From Nostoc sp. CENA543 (GTDB taxonomy: Bacteria > Cyanobacteriota > Cyanobacteriia > Cyanobacteriales > Nostocaceae): a stretch of 64,000 nucleotides of DNA. Made by a program: the position numbers and the translations under genes. The notes under the pieces were generated by a model. The model made no database searches. It saw only the letters and a program-made list of their open reading frames with translations, and was not told where the DNA came from. Of this stretch, positions 34,736 through 42,178 are shown piece after piece. Position 1 is the stretch's first letter. Every line of letters begins with the position of its first letter. The stretch is taken from positions 2,666,001 to 2,730,000 of the forward strand of contig NZ_CP023278.1 of NCBI RefSeq assembly GCF_002896875.1, written 5' to 3'.

Positions 34736-34900
34736 ATGGGTTTATTAGAGGGACGTACAATCAGACTAACTAAGCGGGAGGCTCAGATCCTAGAGCTACT
34801 AGCTGAGCCTTACAACAGGGAGTGGATATGCCAGCACCTACAGATAAGTCGGAGGACGCTGGAGAATCATATATATATGCAGCGGCTGACAAGTTTTTAA
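34736..34900 (+). CDS. Small LuxR-type HTH protein, 54 aa
   Basis: Almost the whole protein is one HTH of LuxR/sigma-70 region 4 type (LTKREAQILELLAEPYN, ICQHLQISRRTLENHI). The ATG at 34736 adjoins the start of the divergent AP2 gene; a further start upstream would lie inside that gene. With no room for a promoter between them, transcription must begin inside the AP2 gene. A transcriptional regulator is likely. Confidence 0.62.
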   Translation: MGLLEGRTIRLTKREAQILELLAEPYNREWICQHLQISRRTLENHIYMQRLTSF

Positions 34901-35118
34901 TAGAGCGTGACGCTGTGGGGTTGGTAGTGACTTACATGAAGTGTCGGCAGGCTGGGTTAATTGAAGTAGGGGACAGGGCAAAAAAGGCTTACTTGGACGA
35001 GGAGACGGTAAGAAAGATAAAAACCTACCGCGAGGCAGGTATGACACATAACCAACTTGCTGAACGGTTCAGCGTGTCGAAACAAACTATAAGGAAGGTT
35101 TTAGAGGGCACAAGTTAG
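34828..35118 (+). CDS. Small HTH regulator, 96 aa
   Basis: Begins at an ATG within the preceding HTH gene (73 bp out-of-frame overlap; a GTG at 34822 is an alternative). The C-terminus is a clean resolvase-type HTH (YREAGMTHNQLAERFSVSKQ, TIRKVLEG). The N-terminal half is helical and unassigned. Two overlapping HTH genes in tandem suggest paired regulation of the genetic switch. Its last 18 bases overlap the convergent gene at 35101. Confidence 0.68.
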   Translation: MPAPTDKSEDAGESYIYAAADKFLIERDAVGLVVTYMKCRQAGLIEVGDRAKKAYLDEETVRKIKTYREAGMTHNQLAERFSVSKQTIRKVLEGTS

Positions 35119-35349
35119 ATATTCCCATCTGTGCAGGGGGCAGCAGAACTCTTCATAGCAGTTGTCTTCTTCTAGCTGGTCGGTGGTAAGTTCTTGATAA
35201 TTTATCCACTGGCTGGCGTTTTTGCTGGTTATACGGGACTGGGGAGACTCGTACCAGCTATTGGGGTAAGGTTTAGCTGTGCGGGTGAGGAGGGCGGTTA
35301 ATTCTTCTACGGTGAAATCTCTTTCTTCTCGACAGTCTATATATGTCAT
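35101..35349 (-). CDS. Hypothetical protein driven by promoter-operator 3
   Basis: 82 residues, acidic, with four cysteines (YIDCREE, NCYEEFCCPL) that could bind metal; no family recognised. It is the first gene leftward of promoter-operator 3 (35414-35453), with about 65 bp of leader. Its transcript would also run antisense through the two HTH genes, which may itself be regulatory. Confidence 0.58.
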   Translation of the reverse strand: MTYIDCREERDFTVEELTALLTRTAKPYPNSWYESPQSRITSKNASQWINYQELTTDQLEEDNCYEEFCCPLHRWEYLTCAL

Positions 35350-35413
35350 ATGGATAAAAGTGTAGGGATGAGGTGGGAGGCGGAGGCTTGAAGTGTACCT
35401 CTCTTTTCCTCTC

Positions 35414-35453
35414 TGATACCACTATTATAGCACAAATATCATTTGTGGTGTCA
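35414..35453 (-). promoter_or_regulatory. Promoter-operator 3 (leftward)
   Basis: On the minus strand TGCTATAATAGTGGTATCA (35432-35414) differs by one base from the core of promoter-operators 1 and 2. The half-site TGACACCAC (35453-35445) and GTGGTATCA (35422-35414) are 22 bp apart, the same as at promoter 1. It reads toward the gene at 35349. Confidence 0.78.
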
Positions 35454-35540
35454 ATCTGCTGTTATATTTTTACTAATTTTCTGCAAAATATATATCCCCA
35501 TAAGGGGATTAAAACAAACAAAAATAGCTGTTTCAGAGTA

Positions 35541-35673
35541 CCCCACAGTCCCCCTTGTTTTTTTGAAAATAGGGGGGACTGTGGGGGGTAAGAATCCTTT
35601 AACCACAAGGCTTGCAGCATTTTTGTTCCCTATTGGGGATAGGAACAGTGACTGAGGCACCCCCGACCTTGCG
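35541..35673 (-). repeat. Inverted conserved block, copy 2 (hairpin-ended)
   Basis: Reverse-complement homologue of 13226-13357 with the same order of landmarks and the same 14 bp hairpin (35541-35554 with 35573-35586). The intervening ~90 bp up to promoter-operator 3 are not conserved, while the promoter itself is. The 35350-35788 gap otherwise contains no gene. Confidence 0.85.
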
Positions 35674-35719
35674 CCCCTTTTGCACCCCATTACCGAGAAG
35701 CCAGCTTAACCTGGGATTT

Positions 35720-35770
35720 TGACACCACATTTACCTTTCAATAGTTATTTATGCTATAATAGTGGTGTCA
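35720..35770 (+). promoter_or_regulatory. Promoter-operator 2 (rightward)
   Basis: TGCTATAATAGTGGTGTCA at 35752-35770 is identical to the core at 13469-13487. The upstream half-site TGACACCAC (35720-35728) is 33 bp from GTGGTGTCA (35762-35770), exactly 11 bp more than at the other two sites. It drives the gene starting at 35789. Confidence 0.8.
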
Positions 35771-35788
35771 CCTACAGAGATAAAGAAT

Positions 35789-36604
35789 ATGTCTATCCAT
35801 AGAGAAAAGATAAACAGCCTCTTACAGCCCATAAAACAGTACATAGATAAGCTGCGCTTCATCCTTTCAGAAGCGTCTTGCGGTCGCGAAGCATTCGGCG
35901 TATGCAGGTTAAGCAGTATTTACGTCCCTGAAGGCGAAGAGTGCGAGATTGTAGCTATCACAAACGCCCTTTCTCACAAAGTATCCATCGCCTACCGGAT
36001 GATAGCTGAAGACATCCAGTTTGGGTTGTTTGCTAAAACCTGGTCTAAATACACCGCACTAGTTGACGATTTAAGCGCTGTTTCCCAAAGAATCGAGGCA
36101 ATGCTCAAAGGAGAGATTATAGAGGTTGCTGAGCCTGTTGTAGAGGCTGTGGAGCCAACAGATGATGAACTACTATCTCACCTAGAAGTTGCTGAGGAGC
36201 GCATCGACTGGCTCACAGCTGTATGTCAATATGCTTCTGAAGGCTGGGACTACTATGACAAGGAAAACACCGACTACAGAAGCGCTAGAGATGAGTCTTA
36301 CCGCGAGCTAGGTACTGTAGGCACGTCCCGTAAAGATTTAGTTTCCCACTCGGTTAGAAGAGTCTTATCCGATGTTGAAGCTATCACGGAGAAGGTACTA
36401 CATTCTGAGTGGCAAGGATTAACTATACTACAAGCCCGTGTAGATAAGTATCAGGAGCTATTTAAAGATATTCGTAGTGTCTTAGGGCAGGTTAAGGAGT
36501 TTATCTCTGATATGAAGCGTAGAGAACTCTTAATTCCTATATTTCCTTTCTGGATTCCGCCTCCAGAGGTTGTTAACAGTAGTATATCTGTGCTACAATA
36601 CTAA
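35789..36604 (+). CDS. Hypothetical helical early protein, 271 aa
   Basis: Start set at the ATG at 35789, because the upstream GTG codons lie within the promoter core. The protein is almost entirely helical, with a central acidic Val/Glu linker (EVAEPVVEAVEPTDDEL) separating two helical halves, and ends in a hydrophobic Pro-rich segment (LLIPIFPFWIPPPEVV). No family recognised. As the first gene of promoter-operator 2 it is expected to be co-regulated with the GIY-YIG/polymerase unit. Confidence 0.68.
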   Translation: MSIHREKINSLLQPIKQYIDKLRFILSEASCGREAFGVCRLSSIYVPEGEECEIVAITNALSHKVSIAYRMIAEDIQFGLFAKTWSKYTALVDDLSAVSQRIEAMLKGEIIEVAEPVVEAVEPTDDELLSHLEVAEERIDWLTAVCQYASEGWDYYDKENTDYRSARDESYRELGTVGTSRKDLVSHSVRRVLSDVEAITEKVLHSEWQGLTILQARVDKYQELFKDIRSVLGQVKEFISDMKRRELLIPIFPFWIPPPEVVNSSISVLQY

Positions 36605-36690
36605 TAACAGCAGAATAAGAGGAAGCGGACACTTCCCCTTAAATATATAAAAGCTGTCATTTTCATTTTCTATTCATGGACTGAATCCAC

Positions 36691-37446
36691 ATGACTACAT
36701 TAACACACTACGCTCAAGATGGTCTAGAAATTTATATCGACCACGAAACTGGTGAGAGTTTTGCATCTGCCAAAGGCTACTCCAGAATGGCTAACGTTGA
36801 GTACGACACTATTAAAAAGCGTTGCCAACGCGGGGGATGTGACCAAGCTGAAATCCCTACTGAGCAAGGGATTAGGTGGGGGACATTAGTTACAGAAGAC
36901 CTTATTGCTGAATGGTTGCCTAAAGATAACCCAGCCGCAGCTACCCAGTTACTTAAGTTAGGTGTGCGCCTCTTTATGCACAAGCTAGCTGGTTATGAAC
37001 ACAAAGCTGCACAGCCCCAACTACCAACTTCCTATTTAGACGCACTAAAAGCCCTCGTACAGTCTGAGGAAGAAAAGTTAGCTCTATCTCTCAAAGCCCA
37101 GGAGCAGGCTGCAATTATTGAAGAGTTACAGCCTAAAGCTGAGATATATGAACAGTTATGTGAGAACTACGAGGGTACTTTCGATTTAGGTACAGCCTCA
37201 AAGGTTATGGGCTTTAAGGATCTCGGTCAGAAGAGGTTGTTTGCTAAGCTGCGCGAGATGAACATCATCTTTGGTAGGAACAATATACCCTATCAGGAGT
37301 TTATGGAAAGGGGATACTTCATTGTCAAAGAGACTCACAGCCCTAACGGTCGTCATGTAGCCTTCCAGCCTCGTCTTACCCAGCGCGGTTTGAACTGGTT
37401 GACCGCAAAGCTAAAAGAATGGGGTTACAAGCCCCAGGAGGCTTAA
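36691..37446 (+). CDS. Phage antirepressor with KilAC domain
   Basis: 251 residues. The C-terminal ~85 residues (FDLGTASKVMGFKDLGQKRL, FAKLREMNIIFG, YQEFMERGYFIVKE, LTQRGLNWLTAKL) form a KilAC/ANT domain. The N-terminal ~60 residues (ETGESFASAKGYSRMANVEY) resemble other antirepressor DNA-binding heads, joined by a helical linker. Such proteins inactivate prophage repressors during induction or superinfection. No matching CI-type repressor was recognised nearby, so its target may be one of the small RHH or HTH proteins. Confidence 0.87.
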   Translation: MTTLTHYAQDGLEIYIDHETGESFASAKGYSRMANVEYDTIKKRCQRGGCDQAEIPTEQGIRWGTLVTEDLIAEWLPKDNPAAATQLLKLGVRLFMHKLAGYEHKAAQPQLPTSYLDALKALVQSEEEKLALSLKAQEQAAIIEELQPKAEIYEQLCENYEGTFDLGTASKVMGFKDLGQKRLFAKLREMNIIFGRNNIPYQEFMERGYFIVKETHSPNGRHVAFQPRLTQRGLNWLTAKLKEWGYKPQEA

Positions 37447-37449
37447 GTC

Positions 37450-37596
37450 ATGCAAACACCTACAACCTCCGTCCGCATCCCCTTTGAACTACGAGACGAC
37501 TTCACATCAATCCGCGAGCGTCTAGGTCTACGACAAACAGAAGCCATCCTTCAAGCATTGGAACTTTGGGTAAACATAAACAAACAGGAGAACTAA
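37450..37596 (+). CDS. Small RHH-like protein, 48 aa
   Basis: Frame ATG 37450 to TAA 37596. MQTPTTSVRIPFELRDDF followed by two short helices (IRERLGLRQTEAILQALE) fits the ribbon-helix-helix fold. It begins three bases after the antirepressor stop, so the two are probably translated together, as in antirepressor/accessory pairs. Confidence 0.65.
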   Translation: MQTPTTSVRIPFELRDDFTSIRERLGLRQTEAILQALELWVNINKQEN

Positions 37597-37597
37597 A

Positions 37598-37759
37598 ATG
37601 ATCAACTTCGAGATGAGTAAAACAAAACTAGCCTTCTTGCTAATCGTAGGTACTATCATGGGTCTTATCGCATCTGCCTACGCCACTAACTATGAAACAG
37701 TGAACCCTACCGAAGCTAAGGAAGGTTTGGTACAGGGAATAATCAAAAACATTAAATAG
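37598..37759 (+). CDS. Small exported or membrane protein, 53 aa
   Basis: Frame ATG 37598 to TAG 37759. A hydrophobic helix (LAFLLIVGTIMGLIASAYA) with an AYA-T site looks like a signal peptide or single membrane span, followed by a short polar tail. Starts one base after the previous stop and ends just before a terminator. Possibly a superinfection or lysis accessory; function unknown. Confidence 0.6.
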   Translation: MINFEMSKTKLAFLLIVGTIMGLIASAYATNYETVNPTEAKEGLVQGIIKNIK

Positions 37760-37781
37760 TTAAATAGGTATCTACTTTATC

Positions 37782-37806
37782 CCCCAGCTAGTCTGGGGTT
37801 TTTTTA
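37782..37806 (+). terminator. Intrinsic terminator after antirepressor operon
   Basis: CCCCAG-CTAGT-CTGGGG followed by seven T. It closes the unit 35789-37759 and separates it from the right-arm baseplate genes. Confidence 0.9.
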
Positions 37807-37842
37807 TTGTCTGACAAAAACATATCTATAGGAGGTGAACCC

Positions 37843-37977
37843 ATGAAAGGCATAAGCTTTCCCCTTGCTATAGACACCAGTAAAAAGACTTTAGTTACCA
37901 AGACCGACGCAGAACTTTATCGCGGTCACATCCTCAGTTGGCTCCAGACGCAGCCCTACGAACAGGAAACTTATTAA
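37843..37977 (+). pseudogene. Truncated gp25-like baseplate gene (5' fragment)
   Basis: Begins after an excellent ribosome site (GGAGGTGA). The 44-residue product shares KGISFPL, then DAELYRGHILSWL, with the N-terminus of the intact gp25 gene at 38841. The family then normally continues with GERxMRPxYG; here the reading becomes QTQPYEQETY and stops, one base before the HNH start codon. Codons differ widely from the intact copy, so it is not a recent tandem duplication. Best read as the remnant of the original gp25 cut by arrival of the HNH gene. Confidence 0.82.
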
Positions 37978-37978
37978 T

Positions 37979-38908
37979 ATGACAAAAAGAAAAAGTATTG
38001 AGGATGTTGAGAAGGGGTTTAGAGCAGAACGCTATACTTTACTGTCTAAAGCCTATAAGAATTGCTCGGAGAAGCTAGAAGTAAGGTGTCCCAATGGTCA
38101 CGAATACCAGGTTAGCTGGAACAAATTCAAAGGGGGTAATAGGTGTCCTAAGTGCGTTGGTAAGTATAGGAGAACCTTAGATGAAGTTAAGGAGCTTTTC
38201 GCTAAAGACGGTTGTGAGCTTTTGTCTCAGAACTTTCTAAACACTAAAGATACCTTGGAGTATAAGTGTGATAAGGGGCATACAAACAAAACTACCGTCA
38301 ATAGGTGGGCACGCGGTTATAAATGCCCCGACTGTTATGGTAATAAGAAAAAAACCTACCAAGACACTTATAGCTACTTCAGTAATTATGGCTATCAAAT
38401 AATTACCTTAGAAAAAGATTACCAAAATAGTCAAACCAAAGTGGCTTGTATATGTCCAAGGGGGCATGAGTACCATGTAGCCCCATCGCGCTTCTATCGG
38501 GGAGACAGGTGCAATACCTGCGCGATTATGGACAGAATGGGTTCAAACAGCCCTAAATGGAAGGAAGATAAATCCTGGCTCCAGAGACTTGAGGATAGGA
38601 GTCTCCCTGAGTACGGTAACTGGAGAAAAGAAGTTTACACAAGGGATAAATTTACGTGTCAGTGTTGTGGTGATAGCAGAGGCGGTAACTTAGTGGCTCA
38701 CCATATTATCAACTACAGTAACAATACTTTCCTCGCCTTTGAAGTAACTAACGGTGTCACTTTATGTGAGTCGTGTCATATAGGTTTTCATAAAACTTAC
38801 GGTTACACCAATAACAGTAAAACTCAACTTCTAGAATACTATGACCACAAAAGGAATATCATTTCCGCTCGAAGTGGATGCTACCAGACGCACCCTAATC
38901 ACCTCTGA
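37979..38908 (+). CDS. HNH endonuclease with zinc-ribbon repeats, putative mobile gene
   Basis: 309 residues. Three repeats of a zinc-ribbon unit (CPNGHEY...RCPKC, CDKGHTN...KCPDC, CPRGHEY...RCNTC), resembling DUF4379-type ribbons, fill residues 1-180. A C-terminal HNH domain (about 220-285) has CQCCGDSRGG, LVAHHI and GVTLCESCHIGFH. This is a free-standing homing-type nuclease. Its last 22 codons run out of frame into the downstream gp25 gene, so the insertion carried or rebuilt a functional gp25 start. Inserted between a gp25 fragment and an intact gp25. Confidence 0.88.
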   Translation: MTKRKSIEDVEKGFRAERYTLLSKAYKNCSEKLEVRCPNGHEYQVSWNKFKGGNRCPKCVGKYRRTLDEVKELFAKDGCELLSQNFLNTKDTLEYKCDKGHTNKTTVNRWARGYKCPDCYGNKKKTYQDTYSYFSNYGYQIITLEKDYQNSQTKVACICPRGHEYHVAPSRFYRGDRCNTCAIMDRMGSNSPKWKEDKSWLQRLEDRSLPEYGNWRKEVYTRDKFTCQCCGDSRGGNLVAHHIINYSNNTFLAFEVTNGVTLCESCHIGFHKTYGYTNNSKTQLLEYYDHKRNIISARSGCYQTHPNHL

Positions 38909-39191
38909 GGATGCAGATTTATATAGGGGGCATATACTTTCATGGTTATTAACAGATAAAGGCGAAAGAATAATGCGACCCAACTACGGTATGAAGGACT
39001 ATCTCTTCAGTGCCGTGCCCGACCTTGGTGTAATCCTCACAGAAATCCGTGAAGGTCTTGAAGAAAACATCCCAGACTGCCAGTTCCAGCTACAAGGTTC
39101 CATTAATGAACTAGGTGAAGTCGTGGTTAGCGTGTACTGGGCATGGAAGGGTGAAGACCAAAACACACTTGTAGTAACCCTTACGCCTTAA
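38841..39191 (+). CDS. Baseplate wedge protein gp25/gpW-like
   Basis: 116 residues with the family landmarks GISFPLEVD, LYRGHILSWLLTD, GERIMRPNYGMKDYLF and a C-terminal beta strand pair. gp25 is a conserved wedge component that initiates sheath assembly. The start lies inside the HNH gene. Together with the 37843 fragment it shows replacement of the original gene. The gpJ gene follows after 4 bp. Confidence 0.93.
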   Translation: MTTKGISFPLEVDATRRTLITSEDADLYRGHILSWLLTDKGERIMRPNYGMKDYLFSAVPDLGVILTEIREGLEENIPDCQFQLQGSINELGEVVVSVYWAWKGEDQNTLVVTLTP

Positions 39192-39195
39192 ACTT

Positions 39196-40365
39196 ATGTC
39201 AGATATTACAGAAACTCTTAACTCGATAATTTTAGATGAGCGTGATGAAGAGCAAATCGTAGAGGCTGCACAGGTTCGTGTGTTCAATGCCTCCGGCGGC
39301 GCATTAGACGACTTCACTGAGAATAGCCCCGTTGCTGCCTTGATACAGGGTCAAGCGTTCGCTGCGAGTGAGCTACTCTATCACGTAAACCGCTTGCCTA
39401 TTGCTATTATTATTGACTTCTTGAAGGTGGCTGGCGTAACCCGTCGTCTTGGCACGAAAGCCGCAGCTACATTAACTTTTACACTTACTACACCACTGTC
39501 TAACAGTTTTGTTATACCTGCGGGGTTTGAAGTTATAGACAGTACGGGGAGTTTATCTTTCCTCACTGACACTGCACTAACTATTCCACCTGGACTAACC
39601 ACAGGTAGCGTTACAGCAACCGCAGAGGCTACAGGTTCAGCCTACAACGTCTCTAGTTTCACATTGATTGGTATTCCTAACCCACTGACATTTCTGGGCA
39701 GTGTAACCAATCTAGAAGCTGCTAATGGCGGCTCCGACGCTGAAACTGACGACGAGGTAATTACCCGTGGTCTAACACAACTCCGCGTGCGAGCGCCTAT
39801 CTCTAGTTCTGACTTTGAGTTCCTCGTAGAGACTGAGCTAGGGGCTGGTTCACGCTGCCGTGCTATTGGGTTATTAGCAGCCAACAGGGTAACTCAACAA
39901 CGCGGGGCTATACACCTGTTTGTACTAAATGCTAACCAGGAGCCTGCTAACAGTGCCCAGATTGTACAGATACAACGCCTGCTAGCTGACCAAATCCCCC
40001 TCGGCTCCAGCCTGTTTGTTAGCCCAATGGAGATTCTAAATGTCTCGGCTGACCTGATATGCCGGTTAGCACCTGGACGTGAACCAGAAGCCACAGCAGA
40101 TGAACTCTGGGAAGCGTATACAGCTTACCTAAACCCCTCTCAATATGAATTAGACAAAGATGTACTTCTAAATGAGGTAGAGTTCGTTCTGCGGGGAACT
40201 GGGGCTATCCGAGATATCCAGAGTTTATTACTTAATGACCAGCCACTTAATATTCCACTACCTAACGCCTATACCCTGCCTAGTGCATTTAGCCTGAACA
40301 TGACCCTGGTGAACGATGAAGGTGTAGCTTTTGAGATTCTGCGCGGTGCTGGGGAGCCTGAGTAA
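39196..40365 (+). CDS. Baseplate J-like protein (gpJ/gp6 family)
   Basis: 389 residues, with the family pattern: N-terminal AQVRVFNASGGALDDF, GVTRRLGTKAAATLTFTLT, PAGFEVIDSTGSLSFLTD, TATAEATGSAYNVSSFT and NGGSDAETDDEVITRGL. Baseplate J proteins form the wedge ring with gp25. The stop overlaps the next start (TAATG). Length and order agree with P2/Mu-type baseplates. Confidence 0.93.
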   Translation: MSDITETLNSIILDERDEEQIVEAAQVRVFNASGGALDDFTENSPVAALIQGQAFAASELLYHVNRLPIAIIIDFLKVAGVTRRLGTKAAATLTFTLTTPLSNSFVIPAGFEVIDSTGSLSFLTDTALTIPPGLTTGSVTATAEATGSAYNVSSFTLIGIPNPLTFLGSVTNLEAANGGSDAETDDEVITRGLTQLRVRAPISSSDFEFLVETELGAGSRCRAIGLLAANRVTQQRGAIHLFVLNANQEPANSAQIVQIQRLLADQIPLGSSLFVSPMEILNVSADLICRLAPGREPEATADELWEAYTAYLNPSQYELDKDVLLNEVEFVLRGTGAIRDIQSLLLNDQPLNIPLPNAYTLPSAFSLNMTLVNDEGVAFEILRGAGEPE

Positions 40366-41012
40366 TGGACACAAAAGAAGCGTGGGACACTGGTAGACCA
40401 ATATTTAGTCGCCTGCCAGATGTCTATCAGGATAATCAAGTAGCTGACTGGCTCACAGTGTTCTTTGACGAGCTACTGGTTGGTACAAAAACACTAGTAG
40501 ATAGCATCCCCAGACAGCTAAATCCTACAACCTGTGATGCCGTATGGCTCGACCAGATAGCACCGCTTTTTGGGTTTAGCAGCTTGTACTGGGACAGGGG
40601 TTGGCCAGAGGCTAGCAAGCGTCTACTGCTGGCTAATGCCTACACCATCATCTGGGCTAAACGAGGCACGCGTGAGTCTATATCTTTTGTCCTAGATGCA
40701 CTTAACATTCAGCACGAGATTTGGGAAGGTAGCTCATTTATCTTGGGGAGTTCACAAGTCAGTATAGACCGACTGGGCGATGGCGCATGGGAGTACAAGA
40801 TACTTCTGCCCCGCCGATATCCCTTTAATGGTCAAGAGTTCCAGTTAGCGAGAAAGATAAATTACCTATTTGGTAATGTCTGGTGTGAGAGCGAAGTTAC
40901 CTACCGTGACACCATAACCGGTTCTGACTTCCCTGGAGCTGCGAACCAGACAAACACTGAGCTAGACTTCAGCGACCCAACAAACAGTGCTTATTTACTA
41001 TTAGGTTTATAA
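40365..41012 (+). CDS. Tail protein I (P2 gpI-like)
   Basis: 215 residues. RLPDVYQDNQVADWLTVFFD, CDAVWLDQIAPLFGF and WAKRGTRESISFVLDALNI are landmarks of the P2 gpI tail family, which links the baseplate wedge to tail fibres. It lies between gpJ and fibre genes, its usual place. Confidence 0.9.
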   Translation: MDTKEAWDTGRPIFSRLPDVYQDNQVADWLTVFFDELLVGTKTLVDSIPRQLNPTTCDAVWLDQIAPLFGFSSLYWDRGWPEASKRLLLANAYTIIWAKRGTRESISFVLDALNIQHEIWEGSSFILGSSQVSIDRLGDGAWEYKILLPRRYPFNGQEFQLARKINYLFGNVWCESEVTYRDTITGSDFPGAANQTNTELDFSDPTNSAYLLLGL

Positions 41013-41015
41013 CTT

Positions 41016-41885
41016 ATGCCCAATAATATTATCCTTAAAGACGGCTTGGGGGTCTCTCAGACTGTCCGCACGACAGAGGTTGGAGGTATTCACACACCTC
41101 ACCAAAACACCACCCTGCAGGTCGGCGGTGCTGACGTTACTAGCACTAACGCTCTGCCAGTGAACCAGGTAGACGGAAGCTACACTGCCCCTGTTACTCT
41201 TTCAACCACAGGTACTTTCTTTAGCGTAGATTGCTTAGGGTTTCTAAGTGCCGTGGTTTCCTGCACTCAAGCCGGTTCTGGTAACGTTGTCACAATCGAA
41301 GCTAGTAATGATAACTCTATCTGGCTACCTGTGGCTGGCTATGATATCTCCAACACAGGTACAACACCATCAGCTACTACAATTACCAGCACAGGTATTA
41401 GGGTCTTTACAAGCTTGGCACGGTACTTCAGAGCTAGGTTAACCGGCTTAGGCACAGGTAGCGTGACGTTAGACTGCCTTCTGCGCCGTGATATGCCAGG
41501 TAGGCTGGGAGTAAATGCCAACATCAACAGCATCACACCAAACACCGATGTGGGCGGTTTAACAACCTTCAACCCATACGTCTCGGCAGCTACAAACAAC
41601 TTGACGGCTGTATCTACAACCCCTACCACCCTGTCTGCAATTATTGCCTCAAACACTTCCGCAAGCTGGCGTTACCTGAAGATATTTAACGCTGCTACCG
41701 TGACGATGGGTACAACTACACCCAACCTGAACATCGGCTTGCCGCCTGGACAAACTATCACTATACCTTTACCTGTTTATGCTCGACTTGGTACTGCGCT
41801 GCGCTTTGCCATCACAGCAGGGGCTGGGTTAACAGACAACTCCGCGATCGCAGCTAACGAAGTCGTCCTGAACTTCCTGAGGTAA
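41016..41885 (+). CDS. Beta-rich virion protein, probable fibre connector or adhesin
   Basis: 289 residues, rich in Thr, Ser and Asn with alternating strands (GNVVTIEASNDNSIWLPVAG, TLSTTGTFFSVDCLGF, YLKIFNAATVTMGTTTPN). The middle resembles a beta-sandwich seen in surface and decoration proteins, and the end resembles the NLNIGLPPGQ fold of receptor-binding tips. No exact family named. Placed between gpI and the large fibre genes, so an adaptor or small fibre is likely. Confidence 0.68.
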   Translation: MPNNIILKDGLGVSQTVRTTEVGGIHTPHQNTTLQVGGADVTSTNALPVNQVDGSYTAPVTLSTTGTFFSVDCLGFLSAVVSCTQAGSGNVVTIEASNDNSIWLPVAGYDISNTGTTPSATTITSTGIRVFTSLARYFRARLTGLGTGSVTLDCLLRRDMPGRLGVNANINSITPNTDVGGLTTFNPYVSAATNNLTAVSTTPTTLSAIIASNTSASWRYLKIFNAATVTMGTTTPNLNIGLPPGQTITIPLPVYARLGTALRFAITAGAGLTDNSAIAANEVVLNFLR

Positions 41886-41890
41886 AGCAT

Positions 41891-42178
41891 ATGACTATAT
41901 CTATACCTGAACGCACCCGTGCAAAGGTTAGACAACGCGAAGACCTAGCTTATTTCTACAACCCTTACCTAGTTATGGAGAGGGTGATCTGGGAGTTCAA
42001 GTATTCTAATCCTCCCTTTCCTACTGGAGAAGTTGTTGCCTACGACTACGCTGGGTTCATGCAATATCTAAACGAGACTGCGTCTGGGGATAATCCCAGG
42101 TACTTGGGTGGTAACTGGAATCTCTGGCTGCACCTAACTGACGAAGAACTAGAACTGTACGCGGAGTATTTAGAGTAA
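41891..42178 (+). CDS. Small hypothetical protein in fibre operon, 95 aa
   Basis: A basic N-terminus (PERTRAKVRQREDLAYFY) followed by an aromatic, acidic C-terminal half (NWNLWLHLTDEELELYAEYL). Its stop overlaps the next start. No family recognised. Small genes in this place often encode tail fibre assembly chaperones. Confidence 0.6.
   Translation: MTISIPERTRAKVRQREDLAYFYNPYLVMERVIWEFKYSNPPFPTGEVVAYDYAGFMQYLNETASGDNPRYLGGNWNLWLHLTDEELELYAEYLE

Noticed and set aside
35443-35690. Frames across the 35.4-35.7 kb hairpin block on both strands
   Set aside because: They arise from the inverted-repeat sequence, overlap promoter-operator elements and have no ribosome site; copy 1 does not conserve the frame.
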